Both the position numbers and the translations under genes were made by a program. The notes under the pieces were generated by a model. That model worked only from the letters and a program-made list of their open reading frames with translations. It did no database searches and was not told where the DNA came from. A DNA stretch of 43,457 nt. Origin: Rhodoferax sp. (GTDB lineage Bacteria; Pseudomonadota; Gammaproteobacteria; Burkholderiales; Burkholderiaceae_C). This document shows, one piece after another, positions 13,746 through 20,796 of this stretch. Position 1 is the stretch's first letter. The number at the start of each line of letters is the position of its first letter. The stretch is from positions 1 through 43,457 of the forward strand of contig NZ_JAGPBB010000027.1 in NCBI RefSeq assembly GCF_018063565.1, in the 5' to 3' direction.

Positions 13746-14507
13746 TTGAGCACCCTGGCCATCGTCAGCGCCTTACTGGATGAACAGCGAGGCTTGCTGG
13801 AGCAGCTCAGCCACGCCAAAAAAAGCATCCGGGCCGGGCGAACTTTCTGGTCCGGGCAGTGGGACGGACGCGATGTGGTTCTTGTGCTGTCACGGGTCGG
13901 CAAGGTGGCCGCTGCCAGCACGGCCACCACGCTGATTGAGGCCTTTGGGGTCAGGCAAATCCTGTTCACCGGTGTCGCTGGTGGCCTGGGTGACGGGGTA
14001 GCCGTCGGTGATGTTGTGGTGGCAGAGGAGTTTGTGCAGCACGACCTGGACTCATCACCGCTGTTTGCGCGTTATGAGATTCCTTTGTATGGTCGCGCGA
14101 AACTGCCGTGCGACCCTCACCTGACCACTATTTTGTTGGAAGCATCAAAGGTAGGACTGAAAAGCGCTGGAGGTCATTTTCATCGTGAAAACCTGATCCA
14201 TTCGCCCAGAGTTCACAGCGGCCTGATCGCCAGTGGTGACCAGTTTGTCGCCAGCGCTGCAGCCGTCATGCAGTTGCGCAGCGACCTCGCCGGTGCCGGG
14301 CACCAGCCGCTGGCTGTGGAGATGGAGGGCGCCGCCATTGCGCAGGTGTGTTTTGATTACGGAGTGCCATTTGCGGCGATGCGCACGGTTTCAGACCGCG
14401 CCGACGACGACGCGCACGTCGACTTTTCAGCCTTTGTGCAACAGGTCGCCAGTCCCTATGCGTTGGCGATTGTCCGCCACTTCATGCAACTGCTGCCCGC
14501 AGCTTGA
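13746..14507 (+). CDS. mtnN: 5'-methylthioadenosine/S-adenosylhomocysteine nucleosidase
   Basis: This 253-residue enzyme cleaves adenine from methylthioadenosine and S-adenosylhomocysteine, recycling by-products of polyamine synthesis and methylation. It has the family fold phrases LFTGVAGGLGDGVAVGDVVV and VEMEGAAIAQVC, and the catalytic residues aligned with E. coli E12, E174 and D197 are E13, E194 and D217 (in SDRADDDA). It is about 20 residues longer than the E. coli enzyme. The start is a TTG at 13746; the N-terminus STLAIVSALLDEQ fits the family at once and no ATG lies near. The upstream GAAAGA is a weak ribosome-binding site. It lies 11 nt after fadD and probably shares its transcript. 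Confidence 0.9.
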   Translation: MSTLAIVSALLDEQRGLLEQLSHAKKSIRAGRTFWSGQWDGRDVVLVLSRVGKVAAASTATTLIEAFGVRQILFTGVAGGLGDGVAVGDVVVAEEFVQHDLDSSPLFARYEIPLYGRAKLPCDPHLTTILLEASKVGLKSAGGHFHRENLIHSPRVHSGLIASGDQFVASAAAVMQLRSDLAGAGHQPLAVEMEGAAIAQVCFDYGVPFAAMRTVSDRADDDAHVDFSAFVQQVASPYALAIVRHFMQLLPAA

Positions 14508-14543
14508 GGGATCACACGCGACGGACCGACGCCGCCGTCAGCT

Positions 14544-15530
14544 TTACTTCAGCCAGCCACGTTTCCTGAAGTACCACATCGGCACCAGGGCACTGGCCAG
14601 CATTAACCCCAGCGCAAACGGATAACCCGCCTGCCAGTCCAACTCAGGCATGTACTTGAAGTTCATGCCGTATAGACTGGCGATCAGGGTTGGCGGCAGC
14701 AAGGCCACGCTGGCGACCGAAAAAATCTTGATGATCTTGTTCTGGTTGATGTTGATGAAACCGACGGTGGCGTCCATCAGGAAGTTGATCTTGTCAAACA
14801 AAAACGCCGTATGGGAGTCCAGTGAATCAATATCACGCAGGATCTGCCGTGCCTCTTCAAACTGTTCACCATTGAGCATCTTGCTGCGCATCATGAAGCT
14901 CACCGCGCGCCGTGTGTCCATGGCATTGCGCCGGATCCGGCCGTTCATGTCCTCGTGCCGTGCAATGGCCGCCAGCACTTCGCCGGCCAACGCATCGGTG
15001 ACATCCCCGGACAGCACTTTCTGGCTGGCTTTTTCCAGTTCGTCATAAATTTCCTCAAGCGTATCGGCTGAGTACTCGGCGTCTGCGTCGAAGAGCTTGA
15101 GCAGGACCTCCTTGGCATCTTCGATGAGGCCAGGCGCCCGCCGCGCCCGCATGCGCAGCAAGCGGAACACCGGAATATCCTCATCATGGATGGAGAACAA
15201 CACACCCTTGCTGCGGAGTTCATCGTTGACCAGATTCAGAATGAATGCGACACGAACGGTATGTGGATCGTCATCGTCCGCCACCAGGAAGTCACTGCGA
15301 ATATGCAATTCGCCGTTATCCTCCTTGTAAAAACGCGCTGACTCCTCGATGTCCTCGTCCATCGCGTCTTCCGGAATTGACAGGCCAAAGTACTGCTTGA
15401 TCCAGCGCTTCTCTTCTGGCGTCGGGGCTTCCAGATCAACCCAGATGGGCTGAAAACGCGACAACTCCTCCAGGGATTCAATTTCCTCCTGAAACAAGCG
15501 TCCGCTGGCAAGGGTGAAGATATTGAGCAT
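14544..15530 (-). CDS. corA: CorA-family magnesium/cobalt channel
   Basis: This 328-residue protein is a pentameric inner-membrane Mg2+ channel. A large acidic cytoplasmic domain fills most of its length, with many Asp and Glu residues. Two C-terminal membrane helices follow, and the selectivity signature YGMN is at 287-290 at the end of the first helix. The last residues are basic (YFRKRGWLK), as usual. The start codon ATG (15530-15528) is preceded by GAGTGAG. The gene converges on mtnN with a 36-nt gap. Its 5' leader holds two bulged hairpins described separately. ZntB-type zinc exporters share the GMN motif, so the ion is not certain. Confidence 0.93.
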   Translation of the reverse strand: MLNIFTLASGRLFQEEIESLEELSRFQPIWVDLEAPTPEEKRWIKQYFGLSIPEDAMDEDIEESARFYKEDNGELHIRSDFLVADDDDPHTVRVAFILNLVNDELRSKGVLFSIHDEDIPVFRLLRMRARRAPGLIEDAKEVLLKLFDADAEYSADTLEEIYDELEKASQKVLSGDVTDALAGEVLAAIARHEDMNGRIRRNAMDTRRAVSFMMRSKMLNGEQFEEARQILRDIDSLDSHTAFLFDKINFLMDATVGFININQNKIIKIFSVASVALLPPTLIASLYGMNFKYMPELDWQAGYPFALGLMLASALVPMWYFRKRGWLK

Positions 15531-15820
15531 GCGCTCACTCCCAAAATAGGTCAGGCATCGGGGTTGTGTGGGGTGTGGCTCCCAACCCCTGATGCCATTT
15601 GGGGCTGAAAGCTACCGAGGCGGGTAGGCTTCCAAGATAGGTCTGTCCATGAGTTACAACCCATGGATTATCGCACCGCCCACGTGATGACGCCCGTGCT
15701 CACCGGTGATGACCATGATGCCCAATCCCGCTACAGAAAATCATTGCAATAATGTGTCTTGCGGCGCATAGTGGCATCAGCCAAGCGATTTTTCACAACC
15801 AAAAGCTTAGGAGGCTTTGT
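15531..15820. other. 290-bp divergent intergenic region between corA and hpf, with bulged hairpins
   Basis: No gene is seen here. On the corA side are two imperfect inverted repeats, each with a single bulged base: 15554-15566 with 15583-15596 (GGCATC.GGGGTTG type) and 15609-15616 with 15623-15631 (AAGC.TACC type). Read on the minus strand they would lie in the corA leader. Toward hpf, TTGCAA (15744-15749) and CATAGT (15767-15772) with a 17-nt spacer could be a weak hpf promoter. AGGAGG at 15809-15814 is the hpf ribosome-binding site. Confidence 0.5.
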
Positions 15821-16150
15821 ATGAACTTGACAATCAGCGGTCACCATCTCGAAGTTACACCAGCCCTGCGTTCCTATGTCACCAACAAACTGGATCGCAT
15901 CAAACGGCACTTCGATCAGGTGGTGGATGTCAAAGTACTGTTGACGCTGGAAAACCAGAAGGAGAAAGAACGTCGCCAGAAGGCCGAATGCAATATTCAC
16001 ATCAAAGGTATCGAACTGTTTGCCGAAAGTGCCCACGCCGACTTGTACGCTGCTGTGGATGAACTGGTCGACAAATTGGACCGACAGGTGGTGCGTCACA
16101 AGGACCGCCTGCAATCCCACCACCATGACGCCGCCAAACGTCTGATGTAA
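15821..16150 (+). CDS. hpf: Short hibernation-promoting factor / ribosome-associated inhibitor
   Basis: This 109-residue protein binds the small ribosomal subunit and helps inactivate ribosomes in stationary phase. It has the usual start [20 protein letters not shown] and the basic helix region RIKRHFDQ, followed by [16 protein letters not shown] and a His-rich tail. It lacks the long C-terminal dimerisation domain, so it is the short gammaproteobacterial/betaproteobacterial form. The ATG at 15821 follows a perfect AGGAGG by 6 nt; the frame is open from further upstream but without support. In related bacteria rpoN is usually immediately upstream; here divergent corA takes that place. It is followed by a strong terminator, then ptsN. 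Confidence 0.95.
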   Translation: MNLTISGHHLEVTPALRSYVTNKLDRIKRHFDQVVDVKVLLTLENQKEKERRQKAECNIHIKGIELFAESAHADLYAAVDELVDKLDRQVVRHKDRLQSHHHDAAKRLM

Positions 16151-16162
16151 TCTAAACTCTCA

Positions 16163-16194
16163 CAAGCCGCCCGCTGGTGCGCGCGGCTTTTTTT
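16163..16194 (+). terminator. Intrinsic terminator after hpf
   Basis: AGCCGCCCGC and GCGCGCGGCT pair with one mismatch around a TGGT loop and are followed by a run of seven or more T (to 16194). It begins about 15 nt after the hpf stop. The T-run overlaps the predicted -35 region of ptsN. Confidence 0.85.
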
Positions 16195-16219
16195 GCGCCC
16201 GAAATTCACGGTGCATAAT
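16193..16219 (+). promoter_or_regulatory. Possible ptsN promoter
   Basis: CATAAT (16214-16219) is a good -10 box. The -35 is poor: TTGCGC at 16193-16198 leaves a 15-nt spacer, or TTTTTG at 16190-16195 an 18-nt spacer. It directly follows the hpf terminator, which supports a separate start for ptsN and hprK. Confidence 0.4.
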
Positions 16220-16231
16220 TCGAGCCATATC

Positions 16232-16699
16232 ATGAATCGACTCGCGTCCATCCTTTCCGCTGCTCAGGTGCTTGTTCAAGTCGACGTTTCAAGCAAAAAA
16301 CGCGCTTTTGAAGAAGCGGGCCTGTTATTTGAAAACCTGCATGGCCTGAGCCGCGCCTTGGTCACCGACAGCCTGTTTTCCCGCGAGCGACTCGGTTCGA
16401 CCGGCTTGGGGCACGGCGTGGCGATCCCGCATGGGCGCATCAAGGGTCTCAAGTCGCCCATGGCAGCGGTGTTTCAGCTGGCCCATGCCATCGGCTTTGA
16501 AGCGCCCGATGACCTCCCGGTGGGCATCATGATCTTTTTGCTGGTCCCTGAAGCCGCCACACAAAAACATCTGGAAATTCTCTCCGAGATCGCCGAGATG
16601 CTGAGTGATGCCGCCTTGCGCGACAGAATGCTGACCAGCACTGACGCCGCCGGGCTGCACCAGCTGATTTCAGACTGGCAATCCGCCGGATCAAACTGA
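16232..16699 (+). CDS. ptsN: PTS IIA-like nitrogen regulatory protein
   Basis: This 155-residue EIIA-Ntr domain is the terminal phosphate acceptor of the nitrogen-related phosphotransferase chain (PtsP-PtsO-PtsN) and regulates potassium, nitrogen and polymer metabolism by binding targets. The phosphorylation site is H67 in [11 protein letters not shown], matching E. coli H73. Hydrophobic segments [11 protein letters not shown] and [12 protein letters not shown] are as in the family. I chose ATG 16232; upstream in-frame sequence runs through the terminator and promoter. No strong ribosome-binding site is seen. HPr kinase follows 34 nt downstream, a common pairing in betaproteobacteria. Confidence 0.95.
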   Translation: MNRLASILSAAQVLVQVDVSSKKRAFEEAGLLFENLHGLSRALVTDSLFSRERLGSTGLGHGVAIPHGRIKGLKSPMAAVFQLAHAIGFEAPDDLPVGIMIFLLVPEAATQKHLEILSEIAEMLSDAALRDRMLTSTDAAGLHQLISDWQSAGSN

Positions 16700-16733
16700 T
16701 CCATCTGCCAGAGCTTGCGATGGGGCTCACCGC

Positions 16734-17684
16734 TTGAAACCAACCGTCATCAGCGCAGATTTGTTGTTTGAGGCGTTTCGTGCGAGTCTGCGTTGGGAGT
16801 GGATCGCCGGACTCGGCGCGTCTGAGCGCCGTTTCGACGAGGTCGTGGTACGCGCTGCCCGATCCGGTGCCGACCTGGTGGGCTACCTGAACTATATTCA
16901 TCCCTATCGGGTACAGATTCTGGGCGAACGCGAAATCGCCTACCTGACCAACGCCACCGCCGAGGACTGCTCGCGGCGCATCGCCCGCATTGTGACCCTG
17001 GAACCCCCCGTATTGGTCCTGGCAGACCGCCAGGTGGCGCCGCCATCGCTGCTGTCGATGTGTGAGCGTGCGCAATTGCCGATGTTCTCAACGGCCAGTT
17101 CGTCCGCCTTCGTCATTGATGTACTGCGCGCCTACCTGTCCAAACACTTTGCCGACCGTTGCACCATGCACGGCGTATTCATGGACATTCTGGGTTTGGG
17201 CGTCATGATCACGGGTGAGTCCGGCCTGGGCAAAAGCGAACTTGGACTGGAGCTGATTTCGCGTGGCAACGGCCTGGTGGCTGACGATGCCGTGGATCTG
17301 TACCGCATCAATCAGGACACCATCGAGGGCCGCTGTCCGGAACTGCTGCTCAATCTGCTCGAAGTCCGCGGTATCGGGCTGCTGGACATCCGCTGCATTT
17401 TTGGTGAAACCGCAGTGAGGCGTAAAAAACGCCTGCAATTGATCGTGCATCTGGTGCGCCGCGAGACGCTTGAACGCGACTACGAGCGCATTCCGCACGA
17501 ACCGCTGACGCAGGACGTACTGGATGTGCCGGTACGCAAGGTGGTAATCCAGGTGGTGGCCGGACGCAATATCGCGGTACTGGTGGAAGCCGCCGTGCGC
17601 AACACCATTTTGCAGATTCGTGGTGTGGACACGTATAAAGAATTTGTCGAGCGGCATCGCAAGGCGATGGAAGCGTCAGCCTGA
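16734..17684 (+). CDS. hprK: HPr kinase/phosphorylase
   Basis: This 316-residue enzyme phosphorylates HPr on serine and removes that phosphate again, controlling the PTS by energy state. The C-terminal kinase domain holds the P-loop GESGLGKS (161-168) and the family signature [17 protein letters not shown]. The N-terminal half is the DRTGG-like domain. The start codon is TTG at 16734; the resulting [15 protein letters not shown] agrees with betaproteobacterial relatives, and there is no nearby ATG. GGGGCTC upstream is a weak ribosome-binding site. It follows ptsN on the same strand and converges with fur after 19 nt. Confidence 0.95.
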   Translation: MKPTVISADLLFEAFRASLRWEWIAGLGASERRFDEVVVRAARSGADLVGYLNYIHPYRVQILGEREIAYLTNATAEDCSRRIARIVTLEPPVLVLADRQVAPPSLLSMCERAQLPMFSTASSSAFVIDVLRAYLSKHFADRCTMHGVFMDILGLGVMITGESGLGKSELGLELISRGNGLVADDAVDLYRINQDTIEGRCPELLLNLLEVRGIGLLDIRCIFGETAVRRKKRLQLIVHLVRRETLERDYERIPHEPLTQDVLDVPVRKVVIQVVAGRNIAVLVEAAVRNTILQIRGVDTYKEFVERHRKAMEASA

Positions 17685-17703
17685 GCGGTCGGCCGGTCCG
17701 GCC

Positions 17704-18129
17704 TCAACGGCGATGGGCGCAGTTCCCCTGGGTGCAATGGGCGTACAGGCTCAAAGCATGATCCGCGATCGCAAAACCCTTGGCAAGCGCCACGGCCCGC
17801 TGGCGTTTCTCAATTTGCGCGTCATAGAACTCCTCGACCCGGCCGCAGTCCAGGCATACCAGATGGTCATGGTGCTGGCCTTCGTTGAGCTCATAGACGG
17901 CCTTGCCACTTTCAAAATGGCTTCTGGACAAAATATCTGCCTGCTCAAACTGCGCCAGCACGCGATAGACCGTGGCCAAACCCACATCTGCCTCTTCGTC
18001 CAGCAGCACGCGGTAGACGTCTTCAGCCGTCATGTGCCGCTGTACGCCTTTCTGGAAAATTTCCAGAATCTTGAGCCTCGGCAATGTGACTTTGAGCCCG
18101 GTGTTTTTGAGTTCGTCAATCTTGGTCAT
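17704..18129 (-). CDS. fur: Ferric uptake regulator Fur
   Basis: This 141-residue metal-dependent repressor controls iron uptake genes. A winged helix lies at about residues 1-80 ([27 protein letters not shown]). The metal-binding dimerisation domain shows HHDH (86-89), the structural zinc pair C92-x2-C95 and a second pair C132/C137. This is the normal Fur set. The ATG at 18129 is placed by the family start [15 protein letters not shown]. It is transcribed away from bamE; the fur-bamE-dapB neighbourhood is standard in Burkholderiales. The 97-bp divergent spacer contains a TACAAT -10-like box (18191-18196) toward bamE, but its -35 is unclear. Confidence 0.97.
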   Translation of the reverse strand: MTKIDELKNTGLKVTLPRLKILEIFQKGVQRHMTAEDVYRVLLDEEADVGLATVYRVLAQFEQADILSRSHFESGKAVYELNEGQHHDHLVCLDCGRVEEFYDAQIEKRQRAVALAKGFAIADHALSLYAHCTQGNCAHRR

Positions 18130-18226
18130 TCAGGATTTCCAGTTGTCGCGTTGGGAGCAGGCCTCTGAACCTGACAAAAAATGCTGCCAGTACAATGCGC
18201 CGATCATATCGTTCACTGCCCGGCCC

Positions 18227-18757
18227 ATGTTTGAAATACTCGCACGCAGCTTTCGCCTGACCTGTCTATCCGCCGTGACTGTTGGCCTGGTTGCCTGTGG
18301 CAGCGTCGACAGCGCCAGCAAGCGCGTCGTCGGTTGGGTCACGCCCTACAAAATCGACATTGTGCAGGGCAATTTTGTGTCGCGTGAGCAGGCCGCTGCC
18401 CTGCAAGAGGGCATGAGCCGTACCCAGGTGCTGGAGATTCTGGGTACTCCCCTGCTGACCAGTATTTTTCACGAGAACCGCTGGGACTACGTCTTCACGT
18501 TCAAGCGGCAGGGCACAGAGCCGCAATCACGACGCGTTACCGTATTCTTTCAGGGTGAGTCGTTGAAACGCGTTGAGGCCGACGCCCTGCCAAGTGAGGC
18601 CGAGTTTGTGGCGTCGCTGGACACCACGCGCAAGCTCGGCAAAGTGCCGGTGCTCGAGGCACCTGCCGACAGCCTCAAGTCCGTCACACCCGCGTCACCG
18701 GTGCCGGCAACCAAAGCGCTGCCAGCTGCCCGCAGCAGCTATCCACCGCTGGAGTAA
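18227..18757 (+). CDS. bamE: Outer-membrane assembly lipoprotein BamE (SmpA/OmlA)
   Basis: This 176-residue lipoprotein is a small accessory part of the BAM complex that inserts beta-barrel proteins into the outer membrane. The N-terminal signal ends in a lipobox, GLVACGS, with lipidated C24. The conserved core follows: YKIDIVQGNFVSREQ, then LQEGMSRTQVLEILGTPLL and RWDYVFTFKRQG. The C-terminal ~60 residues are Pro/Ala/Ser-rich and probably disordered, longer than E. coli BamE (113). The ATG at 18227 gives the lipoprotein signal. It is divergent from fur, and dapB follows 30 nt downstream. Confidence 0.95.
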   Translation: MFEILARSFRLTCLSAVTVGLVACGSVDSASKRVVGWVTPYKIDIVQGNFVSREQAAALQEGMSRTQVLEILGTPLLTSIFHENRWDYVFTFKRQGTEPQSRRVTVFFQGESLKRVEADALPSEAEFVASLDTTRKLGKVPVLEAPADSLKSVTPASPVPATKALPAARSSYPPLE

Positions 18758-18787
18758 ACCCGTTGCTGAGCTTTCAGCCACCTGATC

Positions 18788-19597
18788 ATGTCTAATCTCC
18801 ACCAAGTTTGTGTTGCTGGCGCCAGCGGTCGGATGGGCCGAATGCTGATCGAAGCGATCCACACGGCTGATGACTGCCAGCTCTGTGGTGCGCTCGACCT
18901 GCCAGTCAGCGCCGCCTTGGGGCAGGATCCGGCAGCATTTCTGGGCCATCACAGCGGTATTGGCATCACGGCGGATATTCAGAATGGTTTATCAACGGCA
19001 GAAGTGCTGATTGACTTCACCCGCCCGGAAGGCACGCTGGCCCATCTGGCTGTTTGCCGCCAGTTAGGGGTGAACCTGATCATTGGCACCACCGGCTTTA
19101 CCGATGCTCAAAAGGCGGAAATCGCCGCCGCCGCCCAAGACATCGCCATTGTCATGGCACCCAACATGAGTGTTGGGGTCAATGTGACGATGAAGCTGCT
19201 GGAAATGGCAGCCAAGGCACTGTCCAGCGGATACGACATTGAAGTGATTGAGGCGCACCACCGCCACAAAGTGGACGCCCCGTCGGGCACGGCCCTGAAA
19301 ATGGGCGAGATCATGGCCAAAGCACTGGGGCGCGACCTCAAGGACTGCGCGGTCTACACCCGTGACGGTGTCACTGGCGAGCGCGACCCCTCCAGCATTG
19401 GCTTTGCCACCATCCGGGGGGGCGACATTGTGGGTGACCATACGGTGCTGTTTGCCGGTACCGGCGAGCGTATCGAAATCACACACAAGTCCTCCAGCCG
19501 TGTCACCTACGCCCAGGGCAGCTTGCGCGCCGTGCGGTTTTTGCGCGGCCGCAAAGCCGGCCTTTTTGACATGGCAGATGTGCTTGACCTGAAATGA
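18788..19597 (+). CDS. dapB: 4-hydroxy-tetrahydrodipicolinate reductase
   Basis: This 269-residue cytoplasmic enzyme of the diaminopimelate/lysine pathway reduces HTPA with NAD(P)H. The nucleotide-binding start is [16 protein letters not shown], and the catalytic segment [20 protein letters not shown] (from residue 155) carries the His pair and the lysine needed for catalysis. The middle phrase [14 protein letters not shown] and the GTTGFT loop are also typical. Length equals that of E. coli DapB (273). Its stop overlaps the ATG of the next gene (ATGA at 19594-19597), so the tolQ-like gene is translationally coupled. Confidence 0.97.
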   Translation: MSNLHQVCVAGASGRMGRMLIEAIHTADDCQLCGALDLPVSAALGQDPAAFLGHHSGIGITADIQNGLSTAEVLIDFTRPEGTLAHLAVCRQLGVNLIIGTTGFTDAQKAEIAAAAQDIAIVMAPNMSVGVNVTMKLLEMAAKALSSGYDIEVIEAHHRHKVDAPSGTALKMGEIMAKALGRDLKDCAVYTRDGVTGERDPSSIGFATIRGGDIVGDHTVLFAGTGERIEITHKSSSRVTYAQGSLRAVRFLRGRKAGLFDMADVLDLK

Positions 19598-20244
19598 CGC
19601 TGGTCCAGCTGTTCTGGCAAGGCGACCTTTTGGCACGGGGGGTCGCGGTGCTGTTGCTGGCCATGTCAGTCGCGAGTTGGGTGGTGATTCTCTGGAAGTC
19701 CTGGCTGTTGCAGCGTGCCAGCGGCGATGTGGCGCGCTGCATTGCCACGTTCTGGCAATCTCCAAACCTGGCAGATGCCAACGTAAAAATCAAAGCTTTT
19801 GACCGTGAAGCGATTGTACAGCCTATGCTAGATGCTATCATTATTGATGATTCCGGCACGCTGGCGGGCAGCGGTGACCGGGCGCAGCAGCTGACCCGGG
19901 TGCTGCGAAATGCCCTGCACCGCGTGGTGGCCAGGCTGCAGTATGGGCAAGTTTTGCTCGCGACTGTGGGCGCCACTGCCCCGTTTGTGGGTCTGCTTGG
20001 CACGGTGTGGGGGATTTACCATGCGCTGATCGGCATCGCCCATGCGGGTCAGGTCAGCATTGACAAAATATCCGGCCCGGTGGGTGAGTCGCTGATCATG
20101 ACCGCGGCCGGTTTGATGGTCGCCATTCCGGCGGTGCTCGCCTACAACGTGCAAGGGCGCAGCATTGGCCACATCGAAGCCGAACTGGAGGGGTTTGCCC
20201 GTGACCTGCGCGAACTCCTGGGCGGCCCGCACGCCCGGCGATAA
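19594..20244 (+). CDS. MotA/TolQ/ExbB-type proton-channel protein
   Basis: This 216-residue inner-membrane protein has three predicted helices: about 15-33, and two after residue 125, including [20 protein letters not shown] and [17 protein letters not shown]. These are the hallmark segments of ExbB/TolQ. With the ExbD/TolR-like partner encoded 19 nt downstream it should form a proton-driven motor energising outer-membrane processes. The tight link with dapB and the lack of tonB or tolA nearby leave TolQ versus ExbB open. An AT-rich insert around 19800-19850, between helices 1 and 2, resembles the short dispersed repeats seen elsewhere in the window. Confidence 0.9.
   Translation: MTLVQLFWQGDLLARGVAVLLLAMSVASWVVILWKSWLLQRASGDVARCIATFWQSPNLADANVKIKAFDREAIVQPMLDAIIIDDSGTLAGSGDRAQQLTRVLRNALHRVVARLQYGQVLLATVGATAPFVGLLGTVWGIYHALIGIAHAGQVSIDKISGPVGESLIMTAAGLMVAIPAVLAYNVQGRSIGHIEAELEGFARDLRELLGGPHARR
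19805..19852 (+). repeat. Possible degenerate copy of the dispersed AT-rich repeat, in frame within the tolQ-like gene
   Basis: The stretch contains GTACAG..TATG.CTAGA.GC.TAT, which aligns with the repeat copy at 34793-34833 (GTACAGATATGCGCTAGAGG) apart from a 2-nt length change. It encodes part of the cytoplasmic loop (about residues 71-87) and is much more AT-rich than its flanks. The match is partial and the assignment tentative. Confidence 0.35.
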
Positions 20245-20262
20245 CCCATCGCAGCCCCCGAT

Positions 20263-20697
20263 ATGGCATTTGGTCGCCTCGAACGCAGCGCCGTCCCGTC
20301 GCCCATGAGCGACATCAACATGACACCTCTGATTGACGTCATGCTGGTGCTGGTGGTCATTTTTATCATCACCGCGCCTTTGCTGGCCAGCACCATCGCG
20401 CTTGACCTGCCCAAGGCATCGGCAGCGCCGGCCGCCCACACCCCACCTGTGGTCAGTGTGGCAATCGACGCATCCGGCAATATCTACCTCAACAACCAGC
20501 CCATGGGTCTTGATGCCTTGGCAGACCGGTTTGCCAGCGCCCGACTGCAGCATCCGGACACCGAGCTGCAGCTTCGCGCCGACCAATCAGTGGCCTATGG
20601 CCGAGTGGTCAGTGTCATGGCGGCAGCGCAGAAGGCCGGCCTGAACCGCATCGGCTTTGTCACAGACCCGCCCTCCGAGCGTGCCAGCAAACCCTAA
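20263..20697 (+). CDS. ExbD/TolR-type energy-coupling protein
   Basis: This 144-residue protein has one membrane anchor near residues 22-42 and a periplasmic domain. The functional aspartate lies in the segment MTPLIDVMLVLVVIFIIT (D25), the residue that carries protons in the ExbB-ExbD and TolQ-TolR motors. The C-terminal domain (from ~60) has the ExbD fold phrases VSVAIDASGNIYLN and VVSVMAAAQKAGLNRIGFVT. It ends in a polar tail. It lies 19 nt after its ExbB/TolQ-like partner and 99 nt before leuS. Whether it serves TonB or Tol cannot be told from sequence. Confidence 0.92.
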   Translation: MAFGRLERSAVPSPMSDINMTPLIDVMLVLVVIFIITAPLLASTIALDLPKASAAPAAHTPPVVSVAIDASGNIYLNNQPMGLDALADRFASARLQHPDTELQLRADQSVAYGRVVSVMAAAQKAGLNRIGFVTDPPSERASKP

Positions 20698-20796
20698 AAT
20701 CAGCACCCGTTACCCAGGTGCCTGCCCGCCCCTGAGTCCGCCCCTCACTTAACCCCATTCGCCAACGCGGCACAGTGCCCGCACCGATCGATCGCC

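Noticed and set aside
15773-15790. Possible sigma-54 promoter before hpf (TGGCATCAGCC...)
   Set aside because: The -24-like TGGCAT is present, but the required TTGC at -12 spacing is absent.
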